A stretch of DNA of 64,000 nucleotides from CADEDV01 sp964437415 (GCA_964437415.1 CAYTGN010000014.1:1-64000); one strand, 5' to 3'. Counted from the stretch's first letter, positions 44,096 to 52,979 are shown. Notes: generated by a model not told the origin, from the letters alone. Numbers and translations are program-made.

Positions 44096-44728
44096 TTAAT
44101 TTCTCCTGATATATGGGGCAATATCAAACAGCCCTTTTACAATATGCGGGATGGCCTGTGTGTTAAAGATCTGTTCACCACGGATGGTACCGCTCCATAA
44201 AATGCGAAGCGAATTGCCACTGGGATTTTTCAGGTCAATAATATCAATGGCCCATGCTGATTCGGTAGTGTTATAAAACACAAACTGCGTAGGCGCCCAT
44301 CCGAAACCCGGGTAGCCCCAGAAGCCGGGATCCCAGTAGCCATAGAATGGATCCCACCAGCCGTTTAAGGCTGCCACATTTGTATAGCTGTTATCTACCC
44401 TTGCTATGCTGATACCAAGATCTGGGTTGTTGCCTCGTTCTGTAATAGTATATCCTCTTGACTGCAGCGTTGATCTCACTTCCGAGATCATGCTTTGAGC
44501 AAGGCTGTTTGTTTCATAATTATTGCTCCCTGGTCTGTTGCTGATCAGCACCACAGAATCGGGAATGGTCACGGTTAGAAAATTTGTATAATCTGTATTC
44601 GCATTATTACCACTGCTGATATATACCCAGCTTTCCTCAACAGTGAGATTGTCAATGGGGTCTTTGCGGCAGGATGCCAGGAGCAAGAGCATCGTAAAAG
44701 GCAGTAATGCAATTGTCAGTCGTTTCAT
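44096..44728 (-). CDS. DUF4136 lipoprotein
   Basis: 210 residues from the ATG at 44728. The signal peptide ends in LLLLASC-RKD, a clear lipobox. The domain has the DUF4136 pattern: an N-terminal strand pair, a helix (LAQSMISEVRSTLQSRGY), DLGISIARVDN, an aromatic Gly-rich patch (WWDPFYGYWDPGFWGYPGFGW) and an ILWSGTIRG strand. No function is established. The frame opens at an ATG at 44752, which would break the signal peptide. Confidence 0.88.
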   Translation of the reverse strand: MKRLTIALLPFTMLLLLASCRKDPIDNLTVEESWVYISSGNNANTDYTNFLTVTIPDSVVLISNRPGSNNYETNSLAQSMISEVRSTLQSRGYTITERGNNPDLGISIARVDNSYTNVAALNGWWDPFYGYWDPGFWGYPGFGWAPTQFVFYNTTESAWAIDIIDLKNPSGNSLRILWSGTIRGEQIFNTQAIPHIVKGLFDIAPYIRRN

Positions 44729-44852
44729 AATCTGTGATTTAATAGTAAACATCTAACAAAAAAGAGGCCAGCCGGATTGCAAACAACCTGTTAAGTTCTG
44801 AGTAAAAAATTTTCTGTGGGTTATGCAAAACCTGAGACTTGCAGAACGTTTT

Positions 44853-44879
44853 TTATTTCCCGGATGAGCCGGGAAATAA
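44853..44879. repeat. Perfect 11-bp hairpin below the Hcp-like gene
   Basis: TTATTTCCCGG-ATGAG-CCGGGAAATAA. It lies downstream of the Hcp-like gene. On that strand it is followed by A, not T, so it may stabilise rather than terminate the mRNA. Confidence 0.5.
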
Positions 44880-44920
44880 CAAACAGTTTCAGATCACGGA
44901 TAGCGGGTGATTGAGATCCG

Positions 44921-45442
44921 CTAAATTCTTTTATTCAGTTTCACGTCATATCCGGCTTTGACAGGGCTCCCTTTATTGTCCTTATGCTCCCAGGTGATCT
45001 TAGAATAATTCAATGACACTTCTTCGGTGGTTTCGCATTTTGGTGTGCATTGTGAAGAGGTTTCCACCCCGGATATCCGGACATCAGACAGCACGACCCG
45101 GTAAAAACTTTTGCCATCAGCAGCAGTGATCTCTATTTCCACTTCAGGGATATTTTCACCCATAGCGCATTTTTGCATCAGAACGGGAGAGGTCTTATCA
45201 ATTTTTTTGGTGATTATAAGGTCATTAAAATTTGTCTTGCCCATCGCTGCCCTGCCTGAACCTGCTGCGGCGGAAGTGCTGCCTATTCCCAATTTATAAC
45301 CTGTGAGGCTGATCCAGTCACGGCGGGCCTGGTCCTGAGTTTCGCCGGGAACACCACTTATTTTCATAAACATGCTTTGCCCGTATGCCATGCTGAATAC
45401 AAATATGGCCGGCAGCAACAGGAGATGCTTAAAATTTTTCAT
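44921..45442 (-). CDS. Hcp-like (type VI tube family) protein with Sec signal peptide
   Basis: 173 residues with a signal peptide (MKNFKHLLLLPAIFVFSMAYGQ) followed directly by an Hcp/DUF796-type beta barrel: SMFMKISGVPGETQ, WISLTGYKLGIG, FNDLIITKKIDKTSPVLMQKCAMGENIPEVEIEI, and FYRVVLSDVRISGVE, KITWEHKD. True T6SS Hcp proteins have no signal peptide, and no other T6SS genes are near, so this is probably an independent exported Hcp-like protein. Function unknown. Confidence 0.85.
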   Translation of the reverse strand: MKNFKHLLLLPAIFVFSMAYGQSMFMKISGVPGETQDQARRDWISLTGYKLGIGSTSAAAGSGRAAMGKTNFNDLIITKKIDKTSPVLMQKCAMGENIPEVEIEITAADGKSFYRVVLSDVRISGVETSSQCTPKCETTEEVSLNYSKITWEHKDNKGSPVKAGYDVKLNKRI

Positions 45443-45541
45443 AACTGAATGTTTTGATTAATTAAAAGGTAGGGAAATTATTTGAAACAGGCTCGGCGAA
45501 GTTTCAGACTTTGTAAAGAGGGTCTTGGTAAAACCGTAGAT

Positions 45542-48370
45542 TTAATTCATCACCTCATCTGCCAGGTAAAGCACCGATTCATAATTCTTTCCAACGGCCT
45601 CTGTAATGGCCATTTCGCAGGTTTTGGTGGAAGAGTAATAACCATCGTAATTATTTTGCTTCACTTCTCTTGCTTCATGTGCGGTAGCAGATGCAGTGAG
45701 CTCTGGGAACAGAAACCCACGATCACCAGCCATACCGCAGCACCCGGCTGTGCCCGGCACGGTCACCTGCTCTGCAAAACGGGCAGCTATTTTGGAAAAC
45801 TTGAATTCAATGCCCATTTTGTGTAAGGAACAGACAGGGTGCAGCACTATATTTTTCTTTTTATCAGTATTAAAATCTTTGAGCAACAACATATCATGCA
45901 GGTAGTCTATGCTGTCCATGATACGCAACTGATCAAAGCGATCCTGGTTTTCTTTGGTAAGTACAGGACGCAGGTGTTGCAGCGTATAAGTGCAGGAGCT
46001 GATGTCCATTACCACAGGATATTTGCCATTGGCTGTTATCTTCCACAATTGTTCAATGATCTTGTTGGCGGTATAACGATATGCTTTGCTATATCCCTTG
46101 GATGAAAATATCTGCCCGCAACAGGCGCCGGTGATCTTGTCTGCTATGATAACACTGATGCCTGCTTTGGCCGTCACACTCAAAAATGTTTCCATCACAT
46201 TCTTTTTGCCATCTGCGCCGCTGCCCATCAGCCGGGATATGCAGGCCGGGAAATAGACTATTGCTGAAGAATCATAAGCCGCAGTATTTTTTTTCTTTAT
46301 TGCTTTCAATGATGGCGGACTGCTCAACTGGATTGTCCATAACGGAAAAGCAGGAATGATTCTGCGGATGCCTTTGGTAAGGCGATACACGGTTTTCTTC
46401 CCGGTTAGTTTATTAAAGAAAGACCCTGTCCGCAATGCAAATCTTGCCAGCCGTTCTGTTAAACCAAAGTTTTTAGCGACAAACAATGCCATACTATTGG
46501 AGAAAGAGGAATGATTTTCTTTCCGCAATCTTTTCACCAAATCACCGGTATTAATATCAACCGGGCAGGCTGTGGCACACATGCCATCCACAGCACAGGT
46601 GTCAAGACCGTCATACCGGTATTGTTTTAATAACTGTTTGTACTTTTTTGCTTCACCGGCATCTTTGAATTGCTTCAATGCCCGGCGCACTACAATTCTT
46701 CTCCGCGGTGTCAGTGTCAGGTCGCGGCTGGGACATTTATGCTCACAAAAACCACATTCGATACATTTATCTACTTCTTCTTCAACAGGAGGCAAGGGCT
46801 TCAGATTTTTAATATGCACTTGTTTGTCATCATTGATGATGACACCTGGATTCAGCAGGTTGTGCGGATCAGCCGCCGCTTTGATGCGTTTCATCATCCG
46901 GTAGGCATCGCCGCCCCATTCGGTTTCAACAAAGGGGGCCATATTGCGACCGGTGCCATGTTCCGCTTTTATGGCGCCGTTATATTTGCTCACCACCATT
47001 TCCACCACTTCCTGCATGAAACGGTCATAACGTTCGATCTCTGCTTTTGTATCAAATGCCTGTGTCACCACAAAGTGAATATTGCCATCCTTTGCATGAC
47101 CGAAGATGATGGCATTATCATACTGGTATTTTTTGAACAACACCTGCAGGTCAAGTATGGCATCACCCAAACTCTCCAGCGGGAAAGAAATATCTTCTAA
47201 CAATACTGTGGTGCCGCTGGCCCTGACAGCGCCAACTGCAGGAAACATCCCTTTGCGGATCTTCCATAAAAAAGCAATTTCATTGGCATCCGTCGTAAAC
47301 ACAGGTGCATTAATGAGTGTAAGTTCAGCGGAGTGGGAAAGAAAATGATTCACCCTTGCTGCTAACTGTTCCGATGTTTTTTCCTGGAATTCGATCAGCA
47401 AAGCCGCTGCATCAGGAGGAAGGGTTTTTATAAAAGGATCAATACCTTTCATATTCTCCACAGCCCGTAGTGATGCCCTGTCCATCAGTTCCACCATCTC
47501 CGCACCGGCCTGTATCAATGGCTGTATCGCTTTGCAGGCAGCATAGATATCGGGGAAATATAAAAGCGAAGTGGACTTGCAGGGCAGATCGGGAATGGTG
47601 TTCAGAACTGCCTCTGAAATAAAAGCAAGTGTACCTTCAGCGCCGATCAGCAGGTGAGAGAATATATCCAAAGGATGCTCATGGTCTATGAAAGCATTCA
47701 ATGAATACCCGACCGTGTTCTTCATTTGGTATTTGTACCTGATCTTACTATAAAGTGTTACATCAGTAATGATCTCTTCGCGGATGCTTTTTAATTCGGC
47801 AGAAAGAGCAGGACAGTCCTTTTCGAATCTTGTGTAATCATCTTTGTTCTCCGTGTTGAAAATTTTTCCTTCAGGCAGCATGAAGCGGATATGCTGCACC
47901 GTGTGATAGGAATTGTATTTCACCCCGCAGCACATGCCGCTGGAGTTGTTTGAAAGAATGCCACCCATCATGGCTGTATTGATGCTGGCAGGGTCGGGGC
48001 CTATCTTTCGCTGCTGCTTCTTCAAGTACATGTTCACCATTGCCCCGGTGATACCCGGCTGCACTCTTACTTTGTTGCCTTCTTCTTCCACCTTCACTTT
48101 ATTCCAGAATTGGGAGAGGTCTACCAGAATGCCGTCAGTGATGGATTGTCCCGACAGGCTGCTGCCGCCGGTGCGGAATACCAGCGGAGTTTTGTTGTTA
48201 TGGGAAAAATGGAACAAGGAACGAATTTCTTCCTCACTCACCGGCTGCACCACAGCTTGTGGCATCAGGTAATAAAACCCGGCATCGGATGCATAAGAAA
48301 CCCGGTCAATCAGGCGGGTCTTTACTCTTTCGGTTGGCAATAGTTTTAGCAGTTCGTCCGGCAGGTTCAT
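45542..48370 (-). CDS. FAD-linked oxidase fused to Fe-S/CCG domains (D-2-hydroxyacid dehydrogenase type)
   Basis: 942 residues joining three parts. Residues about 30-260 are a PCMH FAD-binding domain (FRTGGSSLSGQSITDG, GPDPASINTAMMGG), followed by an FAD-oxidase C-terminal domain (IFGHAKDGNIHFVVT, AEHGTGRNMAPF). Then come two 4Fe-4S motifs, CIECGFCEHKCP and CAVDGMCATACP, and a C-terminal CCG cysteine-rich region ending with AGCCGMAGDRGF. This resembles GlcD plus GlpC fusions that oxidise lactate, glycolate or 2-hydroxyglutarate and pass electrons on to quinones; the true substrate is unknown. Confidence 0.92.
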   Translation of the reverse strand: MNLPDELLKLLPTERVKTRLIDRVSYASDAGFYYLMPQAVVQPVSEEEIRSLFHFSHNNKTPLVFRTGGSSLSGQSITDGILVDLSQFWNKVKVEEEGNKVRVQPGITGAMVNMYLKKQQRKIGPDPASINTAMMGGILSNNSSGMCCGVKYNSYHTVQHIRFMLPEGKIFNTENKDDYTRFEKDCPALSAELKSIREEIITDVTLYSKIRYKYQMKNTVGYSLNAFIDHEHPLDIFSHLLIGAEGTLAFISEAVLNTIPDLPCKSTSLLYFPDIYAACKAIQPLIQAGAEMVELMDRASLRAVENMKGIDPFIKTLPPDAAALLIEFQEKTSEQLAARVNHFLSHSAELTLINAPVFTTDANEIAFLWKIRKGMFPAVGAVRASGTTVLLEDISFPLESLGDAILDLQVLFKKYQYDNAIIFGHAKDGNIHFVVTQAFDTKAEIERYDRFMQEVVEMVVSKYNGAIKAEHGTGRNMAPFVETEWGGDAYRMMKRIKAAADPHNLLNPGVIINDDKQVHIKNLKPLPPVEEEVDKCIECGFCEHKCPSRDLTLTPRRRIVVRRALKQFKDAGEAKKYKQLLKQYRYDGLDTCAVDGMCATACPVDINTGDLVKRLRKENHSSFSNSMALFVAKNFGLTERLARFALRTGSFFNKLTGKKTVYRLTKGIRRIIPAFPLWTIQLSSPPSLKAIKKKNTAAYDSSAIVYFPACISRLMGSGADGKKNVMETFLSVTAKAGISVIIADKITGACCGQIFSSKGYSKAYRYTANKIIEQLWKITANGKYPVVMDISSCTYTLQHLRPVLTKENQDRFDQLRIMDSIDYLHDMLLLKDFNTDKKKNIVLHPVCSLHKMGIEFKFSKIAARFAEQVTVPGTAGCCGMAGDRGFLFPELTASATAHEAREVKQNNYDGYYSSTKTCEMAITEAVGKNYESVLYLADEVMN

Positions 48371-48438
48371 ACTGCAATGTAATGCGCTATATGGTTACAG
48401 GAAAACGCAAAAAACCGCAACAAATAAAGTAAGCCTGT

Positions 48439-49395
48439 CTAAAATTTCAGCAATACATTTCCTGTTTTCTGCCCGCTGTTTACATACGCAAATGCATCAG
48501 CGATCTGTTCCAGCGGGTAGGTTCTGTCAATAACCGGGTGAAAGGCGTTTTTTGCAAATAGTTCCAGCAAAAGTCCAAGCGAGGATTTGATATCCTCCGG
48601 AAGCGGGAATACCATTCTCTTATTCCGCCAGCGGGTGAGCAGGGGCAGATAAAGGTTTTCATTGCCTGGTCCAAGTTCTGACGACATATATTTTCCGCCC
48701 GGCTTCAGTAACGATTTGCAAACACCGAATGAAGATTTGCCCACTGCATCAAGTACGAAATCATATTGCTCACCTCCGGCAGTAAAGTCTTCTGTTTCGT
48801 AGTCAATCACTCTTTCCGCTCCAAGGGATTTTATTCTCTCAACATTTTTTGTGTTGCATACGGCTGTAACAGGAACACCCAGGTATTTCAGTATTTGCAG
48901 GGCCGCTGACCCGATGGCACCGGTTGCACCATAAACCATCACCATATGACCGGCCTTCATCCCTGTCTTCCGGATATAATTCCAGGCATAATGGGCGCCT
49001 TCAGGACTGGCAGCGACGGTTTCAAACGAAATGCCTTCGGGTATTTTGGCCACTCTATCATCCGCTTTCACAGCGAGGTATTCGGCATGTGAGCCAAGGT
49101 TGTTATCATTAAAACCAAAAACTCTGTCGCCGGGCTGATAGTCAGTTACTTTTTTGCCAACCGCCTCTACAATGCCGGCAAAGTCGGTGCCTGTGCTCAA
49201 ATGTTTTGGTTTGGGAAAACCCACAAAGAACCGGAAAATAAAAGGCTTGCCCCTCAGGGCCCCGCAGTCGGTGCGGTTCACCGTGGCTGCATGAACCCTC
49301 ACCAGAAGTTCACGGTCTTTTGGAACAGGCATTGGCACTTCCTGCACACTTAGGACATCCGGCCCACCGTATTTTTTTCGGATAGCTGCTTTCAT
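48439..49395 (-). CDS. Zinc-free MDR-family alcohol dehydrogenase/quinone oxidoreductase
   Basis: 318 residues from the ATG at 49395 (the frame opens eight codons earlier at a TTG). Medium-chain dehydrogenase with AAIRKKYGGPDVLSVQEVP, GTDFAGIVEAVGKKVTDYQPGDRVFGF, and the Rossmann motif VYGATGAIGSAALQIL. Cys/His zinc ligands of alcohol dehydrogenases are not evident. Probably an NADPH-dependent quinone or enone reductase. Confidence 0.88.
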   Translation of the reverse strand: MKAAIRKKYGGPDVLSVQEVPMPVPKDRELLVRVHAATVNRTDCGALRGKPFIFRFFVGFPKPKHLSTGTDFAGIVEAVGKKVTDYQPGDRVFGFNDNNLGSHAEYLAVKADDRVAKIPEGISFETVAASPEGAHYAWNYIRKTGMKAGHMVMVYGATGAIGSAALQILKYLGVPVTAVCNTKNVERIKSLGAERVIDYETEDFTAGGEQYDFVLDAVGKSSFGVCKSLLKPGGKYMSSELGPGNENLYLPLLTRWRNKRMVFPLPEDIKSSLGLLLELFAKNAFHPVIDRTYPLEQIADAFAYVNSGQKTGNVLLKF

Positions 49396-49558
49396 AACTT
49401 GTAAAATATAGTTCGACAAGATCGAACAAAGAAACGACTGAACAACAAAAAACGAAAGGTTAAATAAGTAAAAACATTTAACGGTATGTTTAAAGAATAG
49501 CCGAATTTTATAAACGTCAATAGTCTTTTGATATTTCTAAAATAGTAAAAGTGTTATT

Positions 49559-50098
49559 ATGAAGTACTACCTTTTACTGATCGCAGTATTTTTCTTCAAC
49601 TCTGCAAAATCACAAAGCAATGTTGGCATTGACAGCTTTGCTCTTCAGAACAAATACCATGGTGCTAAAGTGCCTGATATGACTTTTATTGATACACTTG
49701 GAAATAAGGTCAGGCTTTCTTCATTCCGGGGCAAAATCATTTATCTTGACTTTTGGTCAACAACTTGTGCTCCTTGTATAAAATTATTTCCAGTTGAAGA
49801 ACGATTACATAGCAAAATAAGAAGCATGGGTATTGATACGTCCATTGTATTCATTAAGATATGTGATGATTGTCCTGAAAACCAATGGAAAAAAATTATT
49901 CAGGAAAATCAGAGTAGTGCGGTTAATCTAAAGACAGCAGGAAAGGGGTATAAATTCAGAAGAAAATTCAGAGTAACCGCTTATCCGGTGTATCAGCTAA
50001 TTAGCAGAAAATTTACTTATATAACAGAAAGGGCAATCAAGCCCGATAATCCGACAATTGAAGATTTGCTGCTTCAGGCGACTAATGAACATAAATAG
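49559..50098 (+). CDS. Exported TlpA-like thioredoxin-fold protein
   Basis: 179 residues with a signal peptide (MKYYLLLIAVFFFNSAKSQ), a strand and helix pair (GAKVPDMTFIDTLGNKVRLSSF), and a Cys-x-x-Cys active site in STTCAPCIKLFP. Later cis-Pro segment AYPVYQLI. A TlpA/AhpC-type disulfide oxidoreductase in the periplasm is likely. The base composition is AT-richer than its neighbours. Confidence 0.87.
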   Translation: MKYYLLLIAVFFFNSAKSQSNVGIDSFALQNKYHGAKVPDMTFIDTLGNKVRLSSFRGKIIYLDFWSTTCAPCIKLFPVEERLHSKIRSMGIDTSIVFIKICDDCPENQWKKIIQENQSSAVNLKTAGKGYKFRRKFRVTAYPVYQLISRKFTYITERAIKPDNPTIEDLLLQATNEHK

Positions 50099-50201
50099 CA
50101 CCAAGGCTTGGTTTGTTGAAAAATTCTGTTTGAAAAGTGAGAAAACTCATTTCCACGTTGTCTTAATCTTTTTTATATTCGGATAACTAAAACGATTTGC
50201 C

Positions 50202-50609
50202 ATGCTGAAAATTAATCAACTCAAATCCGGCGACCTCATCACGGTGGATGATGAAGGTGTTAAAAGGGAAGGGAGAGTGGTAAAGATCAATCACGAAGAA
50301 GGGAAGGCCCTTGTTGACAACGGGATCCAGGAATTCTGGTATGATCCCGAAGAAATGGATTCCATCCCTCTTGACGAAAATCAACTGATGCGGCTGGGCT
50401 TCAGCAGGGAAGAGACCGATGGAGGCGGGGTGAAGTACAAAAAAGACTCTTTTCGCCTGGTGACACCCCAAAAAGGCGATTTTCGCAATATCGAGATGTG
50501 GTGGCGTGAGGATAAACGTCATTTCGGCTTTCCGCTGGGGGTGCATGAGTTGCAAAACCTATACTATTCCATGACCAAAATGCATCTCGAAAAGGCTGAA
50601 ACCCACTAA
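50202..50609 (+). CDS. Conserved-looking protein of unknown function
   Basis: 135 residues, no signal or membrane segment. An N-terminal beta domain (INQLKSGDLITVDDEGVKREGRVVKINHEEGKALVDNGIQEFWYDPEE) is followed by a C-terminal part with LGFSREE, MWWREDKRHFGF and a helix with LQNLYYSMTKMHLE. No family recognised. It is followed by a strong terminator and then infA. Confidence 0.75.
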   Translation: MLKINQLKSGDLITVDDEGVKREGRVVKINHEEGKALVDNGIQEFWYDPEEMDSIPLDENQLMRLGFSREETDGGGVKYKKDSFRLVTPQKGDFRNIEMWWREDKRHFGFPLGVHELQNLYYSMTKMHLEKAETH

Positions 50610-50652
50610 TAAAGCCAGATTTCTGAGAATCAACCCCTTTTTTCCACATACA

Positions 50653-50680
50653 CCCCGAAAAAGATTCGGGGTTTTTTCTT
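50653..50680 (+). terminator. Terminator between the unknown gene and infA
   Basis: CCCCGAA-AAAGA-TTCGGGG is followed by TTTTTT. It separates the upstream gene from the alpha operon. Confidence 0.85.
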
Positions 50681-50698
50681 TTTTCGGGTGCATCCGCC

Positions 50699-50706
50699 TA
50701 TCTTTG
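50699..50706 (+). promoter_or_regulatory. Promoter -7 box of the alpha operon (TATCTTTG)
   Basis: TATCTTTG matches TAnnTTTG and lies 17 bases before the infA ATG, just after the terminator. It is probably the start of the infA-rplQ operon. Confidence 0.6.
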
Positions 50707-50722
50707 CAGCCCTAAAAATTGT

Positions 50723-50941
50723 ATGTCGAAACAACCCCTTATTAAACAGGATGGTGTGATTGTAGAAGCCCTGTCCAACGCCATGTTCAGGGTGAAGCTG
50801 GAAAATGGCCATGAAATACTGGCTACCATCTCTGGAAAAATGAGGATGCACTATATCCGCATCCTGCCGGGTGATAAAGTGGGGGTGGAGTTGTCGCCAT
50901 ACGATCTAACAAGGGGAAGAATAAACTTTAGGTATAAATAA
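50723..50941 (+). CDS. infA: Translation initiation factor IF-1
   Basis: 72 residues, the normal size. S1/OB fold with IVEALSNAMFRVKLENGHEILATISGKMRMHYIRILPGDKVGVELSPYDLTRGRI, a textbook IF-1. It begins the operon here; secY and map, which often precede it in related genomes, are not upstream. Confidence 0.98.
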   Translation: MSKQPLIKQDGVIVEALSNAMFRVKLENGHEILATISGKMRMHYIRILPGDKVGVELSPYDLTRGRINFRYK

Positions 50942-50942
50942 T

Positions 50943-50975
50943 TCAGCTCTTAGCCTTTGGCTTTTAGCTGTTAGC
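50943..50975. repeat. Tandem-word spacer infA-rpmJ (CTTTTAGCTGTTAGC type)
   Basis: TCAGCTCTTAGCC followed by TTTGGCTTTTAGCTGTTAGC repeats the word CTNTTAGC. No reverse arm. One of the word-built spacers of the operon. Confidence 0.55.
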
Positions 50976-50988
50976 AAAACGAAACGAC

Positions 50989-51105
50989 ATGAAAGTTAGA
51001 GCATCCATTAAAAAGCGTAGCGTTGACTGCAAGATTGTACGTCGCAAGGGCAAGTTATATGTGATCAACAAAAAAAATCCCCGCTTCAAGCAGCGTCAGG
51101 GATAA
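50989..51105 (+). CDS. rpmJ: 50S ribosomal protein L36
   Basis: A 38-residue protein, read directly from the sequence: MKVRASIKKRSVDCKIVRRK, then GKLYVINKKNPRFKQRQG and a TAA. It is the short L36 form; the zinc-binding Cys pattern of the C+ form is not complete (a single Cys at 14, no C-C-C-H set), so a zinc-free paralogue is indicated. Lies in the usual position between infA and rpsM. Confidence 0.96.
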   Translation: MKVRASIKKRSVDCKIVRRKGKLYVINKKNPRFKQRQG

Positions 51106-51162
51106 CCCTTCGCCATGCTCAGGGTGACATTAATAAGTATAAACTGAAAATTAAAACAAACT

Positions 51163-51543
51163 ATGGCTCGTATTGCCGGTGTTGACTTACCAAAAAATAA
51201 AAGAGGCGAAATAGGTCTTACCTATATCTATGGTATCGGCCCTTCTACCGCTAAGTACATTCTTGACAAGCATAGCATTGATCGGAGCAAGAAAGTACAT
51301 GAGTGGAATGATGATGACCTGAATGCTATCCGTAACACGATTACGGAAGAATTCAAAGTAGAAGGCCAGTTGCGTTCTGAAGTGCAGATGAGCATCAAGC
51401 GTTTGCTGGATATTGCCTGCTACCGTGGTCTTCGCCATCGTAAAGGTCTGCCGGTTCGTGGCCAGCGTACTAAAACCAACAGCCGTACAAGAAAAGGTAA
51501 AAGGAAGACGGTAGCCGGCAAAAAGAAAGCGCCTAAGAAGTAA
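51163..51543 (+). CDS. rpsM: 30S ribosomal protein S13
   Basis: 126 residues; ARIAGVDLPKNKRGEIGLTYIYGIG at the start, YRGLRHRKGLPVRGQRTKTNSRTRKGKRKTVAGKKKAPKK at the end. The familiar S13 with its basic tail. Confidence 0.98.
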   Translation: MARIAGVDLPKNKRGEIGLTYIYGIGPSTAKYILDKHSIDRSKKVHEWNDDDLNAIRNTITEEFKVEGQLRSEVQMSIKRLLDIACYRGLRHRKGLPVRGQRTKTNSRTRKGKRKTVAGKKKAPKK

Positions 51544-51549
51544 TAATGA

Positions 51550-51591
51550 ATTGTCAATTGATCCCGATAGCTATCGGGATCAATTGACAGT
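51550..51591. repeat. Inverted repeat in rpsM-rpsK spacer with TCCCGA palindrome core
   Basis: TGTCAATTGATCCCGATAG and CTATCGGGATCAATTGACA form a perfect 19-bp stem with no loop. The core TCCCGATAGCTATCGGGA (51562-51579) differs by one base from the palindrome inside the half-tRNA at 1831-1848. The rest of this 175-base spacer is non-coding. Confidence 0.85.
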
Positions 51592-51718
51592 TTGCATTTA
51601 TACAGACCTGGTAAAATAGAATCAGCGCCAGATAGCTTAACAGGTCAGCAGGAGGGTTGATTCAGTTCCGAAAAAATCGGGATCATTTTAAAACAAAGAC
51701 TACCTACAGAACAAGAAC

Positions 51719-52135
51719 ATGGCAAAAGCACAACAGCAACAACAGCAGCTCAGCGCCAAAGCGGCTGCCAAAAAAAGAGTGGTAAAAGTGGATGCTTATG
51801 GCGATGCCCACATCTCTGCCACCTTCAACAACATCATCATCAGCCTTACCAACAAATCCGGCCAGGTCATTTCCTGGAGCAGCGCTGGTAAAATGGGATT
51901 CCGTGGTTCAAAAAAGAACACTCCCTATGCTGCGCAGATGGCTGCCTCAGACGCCGCCAAAACTGCATTTGATGCAGGTTTGAAAAGAGTGGATGTATAT
52001 GTGAAAGGACCCGGCGCCGGTCGTGAAAGCTCTATCAGGGCTTTATCACAGTCTGGTATCGAGGTGGTGATGATCAAAGACGTGACACCGCTGCCGCACA
52101 ATGGTTGCCGTCCGCCGAAGAAAAGAAGAGTTTAA
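51719..52135 (+). CDS. rpsK: 30S ribosomal protein S11
   Basis: 138 residues. After an N-terminal MAKAQQQQQQLSAKAAAKKR, a Gln-run extension, comes the standard S11 body (VDAYGDAHISATFNNIIISLTN, KGPGAGRESSIRAL, DVTPLPHNGCRPPKKRRV). Confidence 0.98.
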   Translation: MAKAQQQQQQLSAKAAAKKRVVKVDAYGDAHISATFNNIIISLTNKSGQVISWSSAGKMGFRGSKKNTPYAAQMAASDAAKTAFDAGLKRVDVYVKGPGAGRESSIRALSQSGIEVVMIKDVTPLPHNGCRPPKKRRV

Positions 52136-52140
52136 AGAAG

Positions 52141-52215
52141 TCCAAAGTCAATAGTCGTTAGTCATTAGCCAGGAAATCTGACTAAATATTCCGGACTAAA
52201 GACCAACGACTAAAA
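52141..52215. repeat. Word-built hairpin spacer rpsK-rpsD (AGTCGTTAGTC type)
   Basis: Left AGTCAATAGTCGTTAGTC plus ATTAGCC; right GACTAAATATTCCGGACTAA then AGACCAACGACTAAAAC. The right part is reverse-complement words of the left. The accA-dapA spacer uses the same words on one strand. Confidence 0.65.
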
Positions 52216-52317
52216 CATAAGCCAAGAGCTTCATTTTAAGAAAGGGTGCCTGATTGATTTTTTAACGCTTTTACTGATCAAAGCACCGTTACAAAAAAGC
52301 GTAAATGAATAAAAACT

Positions 52318-52923
52318 ATGGCAAGGTACAATGGTCCAAAGACCAAGATTTCCCGCATTTTTGGAGAGCCTATATTAGGCAATGGTAAATGGTTGGGTAA
52401 AAACAGTAACCCTCCCGGTCAGCATGGTGAAAAACGTAAGCGTAAAACCCTTGGTGAATACGCCTTACAGCTTCGTGAAAAGCAAAAAGCCAAATACACT
52501 TACGGTGTACTGGAAAAACAGTTCCGCAGAACATTTGAAGAAGCCGCCCGCCGTAAAGGTGTAACCGGCGAAAACCTCATCAAACTGCTGGAAGCCCGCC
52601 TGGACAACGCTGTTTTCCGCATGGGTATTGCACCGAGCCGTCCTGCTGCCCGCCAGCTCGTCAGCCACAAACACATTGAGGTGAACGGTGATGTAGTGAA
52701 TATTCCTTCTTTCCAACTGAAACCCGGTGACGTTGTTACCATTAAGGAAGGAAGCAAGGAAAGAACTTCGATCACCAGCGCTGTTCGTGGCAAGAACCCC
52801 AAGTTCAACTGGCTGGATTGGAGTGAGACAGAACTCAAAGGTACTTTCATCACTTATCCTGAAAGGGAAAGCGTTCCTGAGAATATCAAGGAACAACTGA
52901 TAGTGGAGTTGTACAGTAAATAA
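52318..52923 (+). CDS. rpsD: 30S ribosomal protein S4
   Basis: 201 residues with ARYNGPKTKISRIFGEPILG, EKQKAKYTYGVLEKQFRRTFEEAARRKGVTGENL and the S4 RNA-binding domain (LDNAVFRMGIAPSRPAARQLVSHKHIEVNGDVVNIPS). Normal length. Confidence 0.98.
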   Translation: MARYNGPKTKISRIFGEPILGNGKWLGKNSNPPGQHGEKRKRKTLGEYALQLREKQKAKYTYGVLEKQFRRTFEEAARRKGVTGENLIKLLEARLDNAVFRMGIAPSRPAARQLVSHKHIEVNGDVVNIPSFQLKPGDVVTIKEGSKERTSITSAVRGKNPKFNWLDWSETELKGTFITYPERESVPENIKEQLIVELYSK

Positions 52924-52926
52924 GAT

Positions 52927-52979
52927 TAATTGAGAAATTGTACAATTGGGAAATTTCCCAATTCAAAAATCTCAAAATT
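52927..52979. repeat. Palindromic word spacer rpsD-rpoA (AATTGGGAAA type)
   Basis: A perfect 20-bp palindrome AATTGGGAAATTTCCCAATT lies at 52944-52963, flanked by words that extend it (TTGAGAAATTGTAC on the left, CAAAAATCTCAAAATT on the right). Confidence 0.7.
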
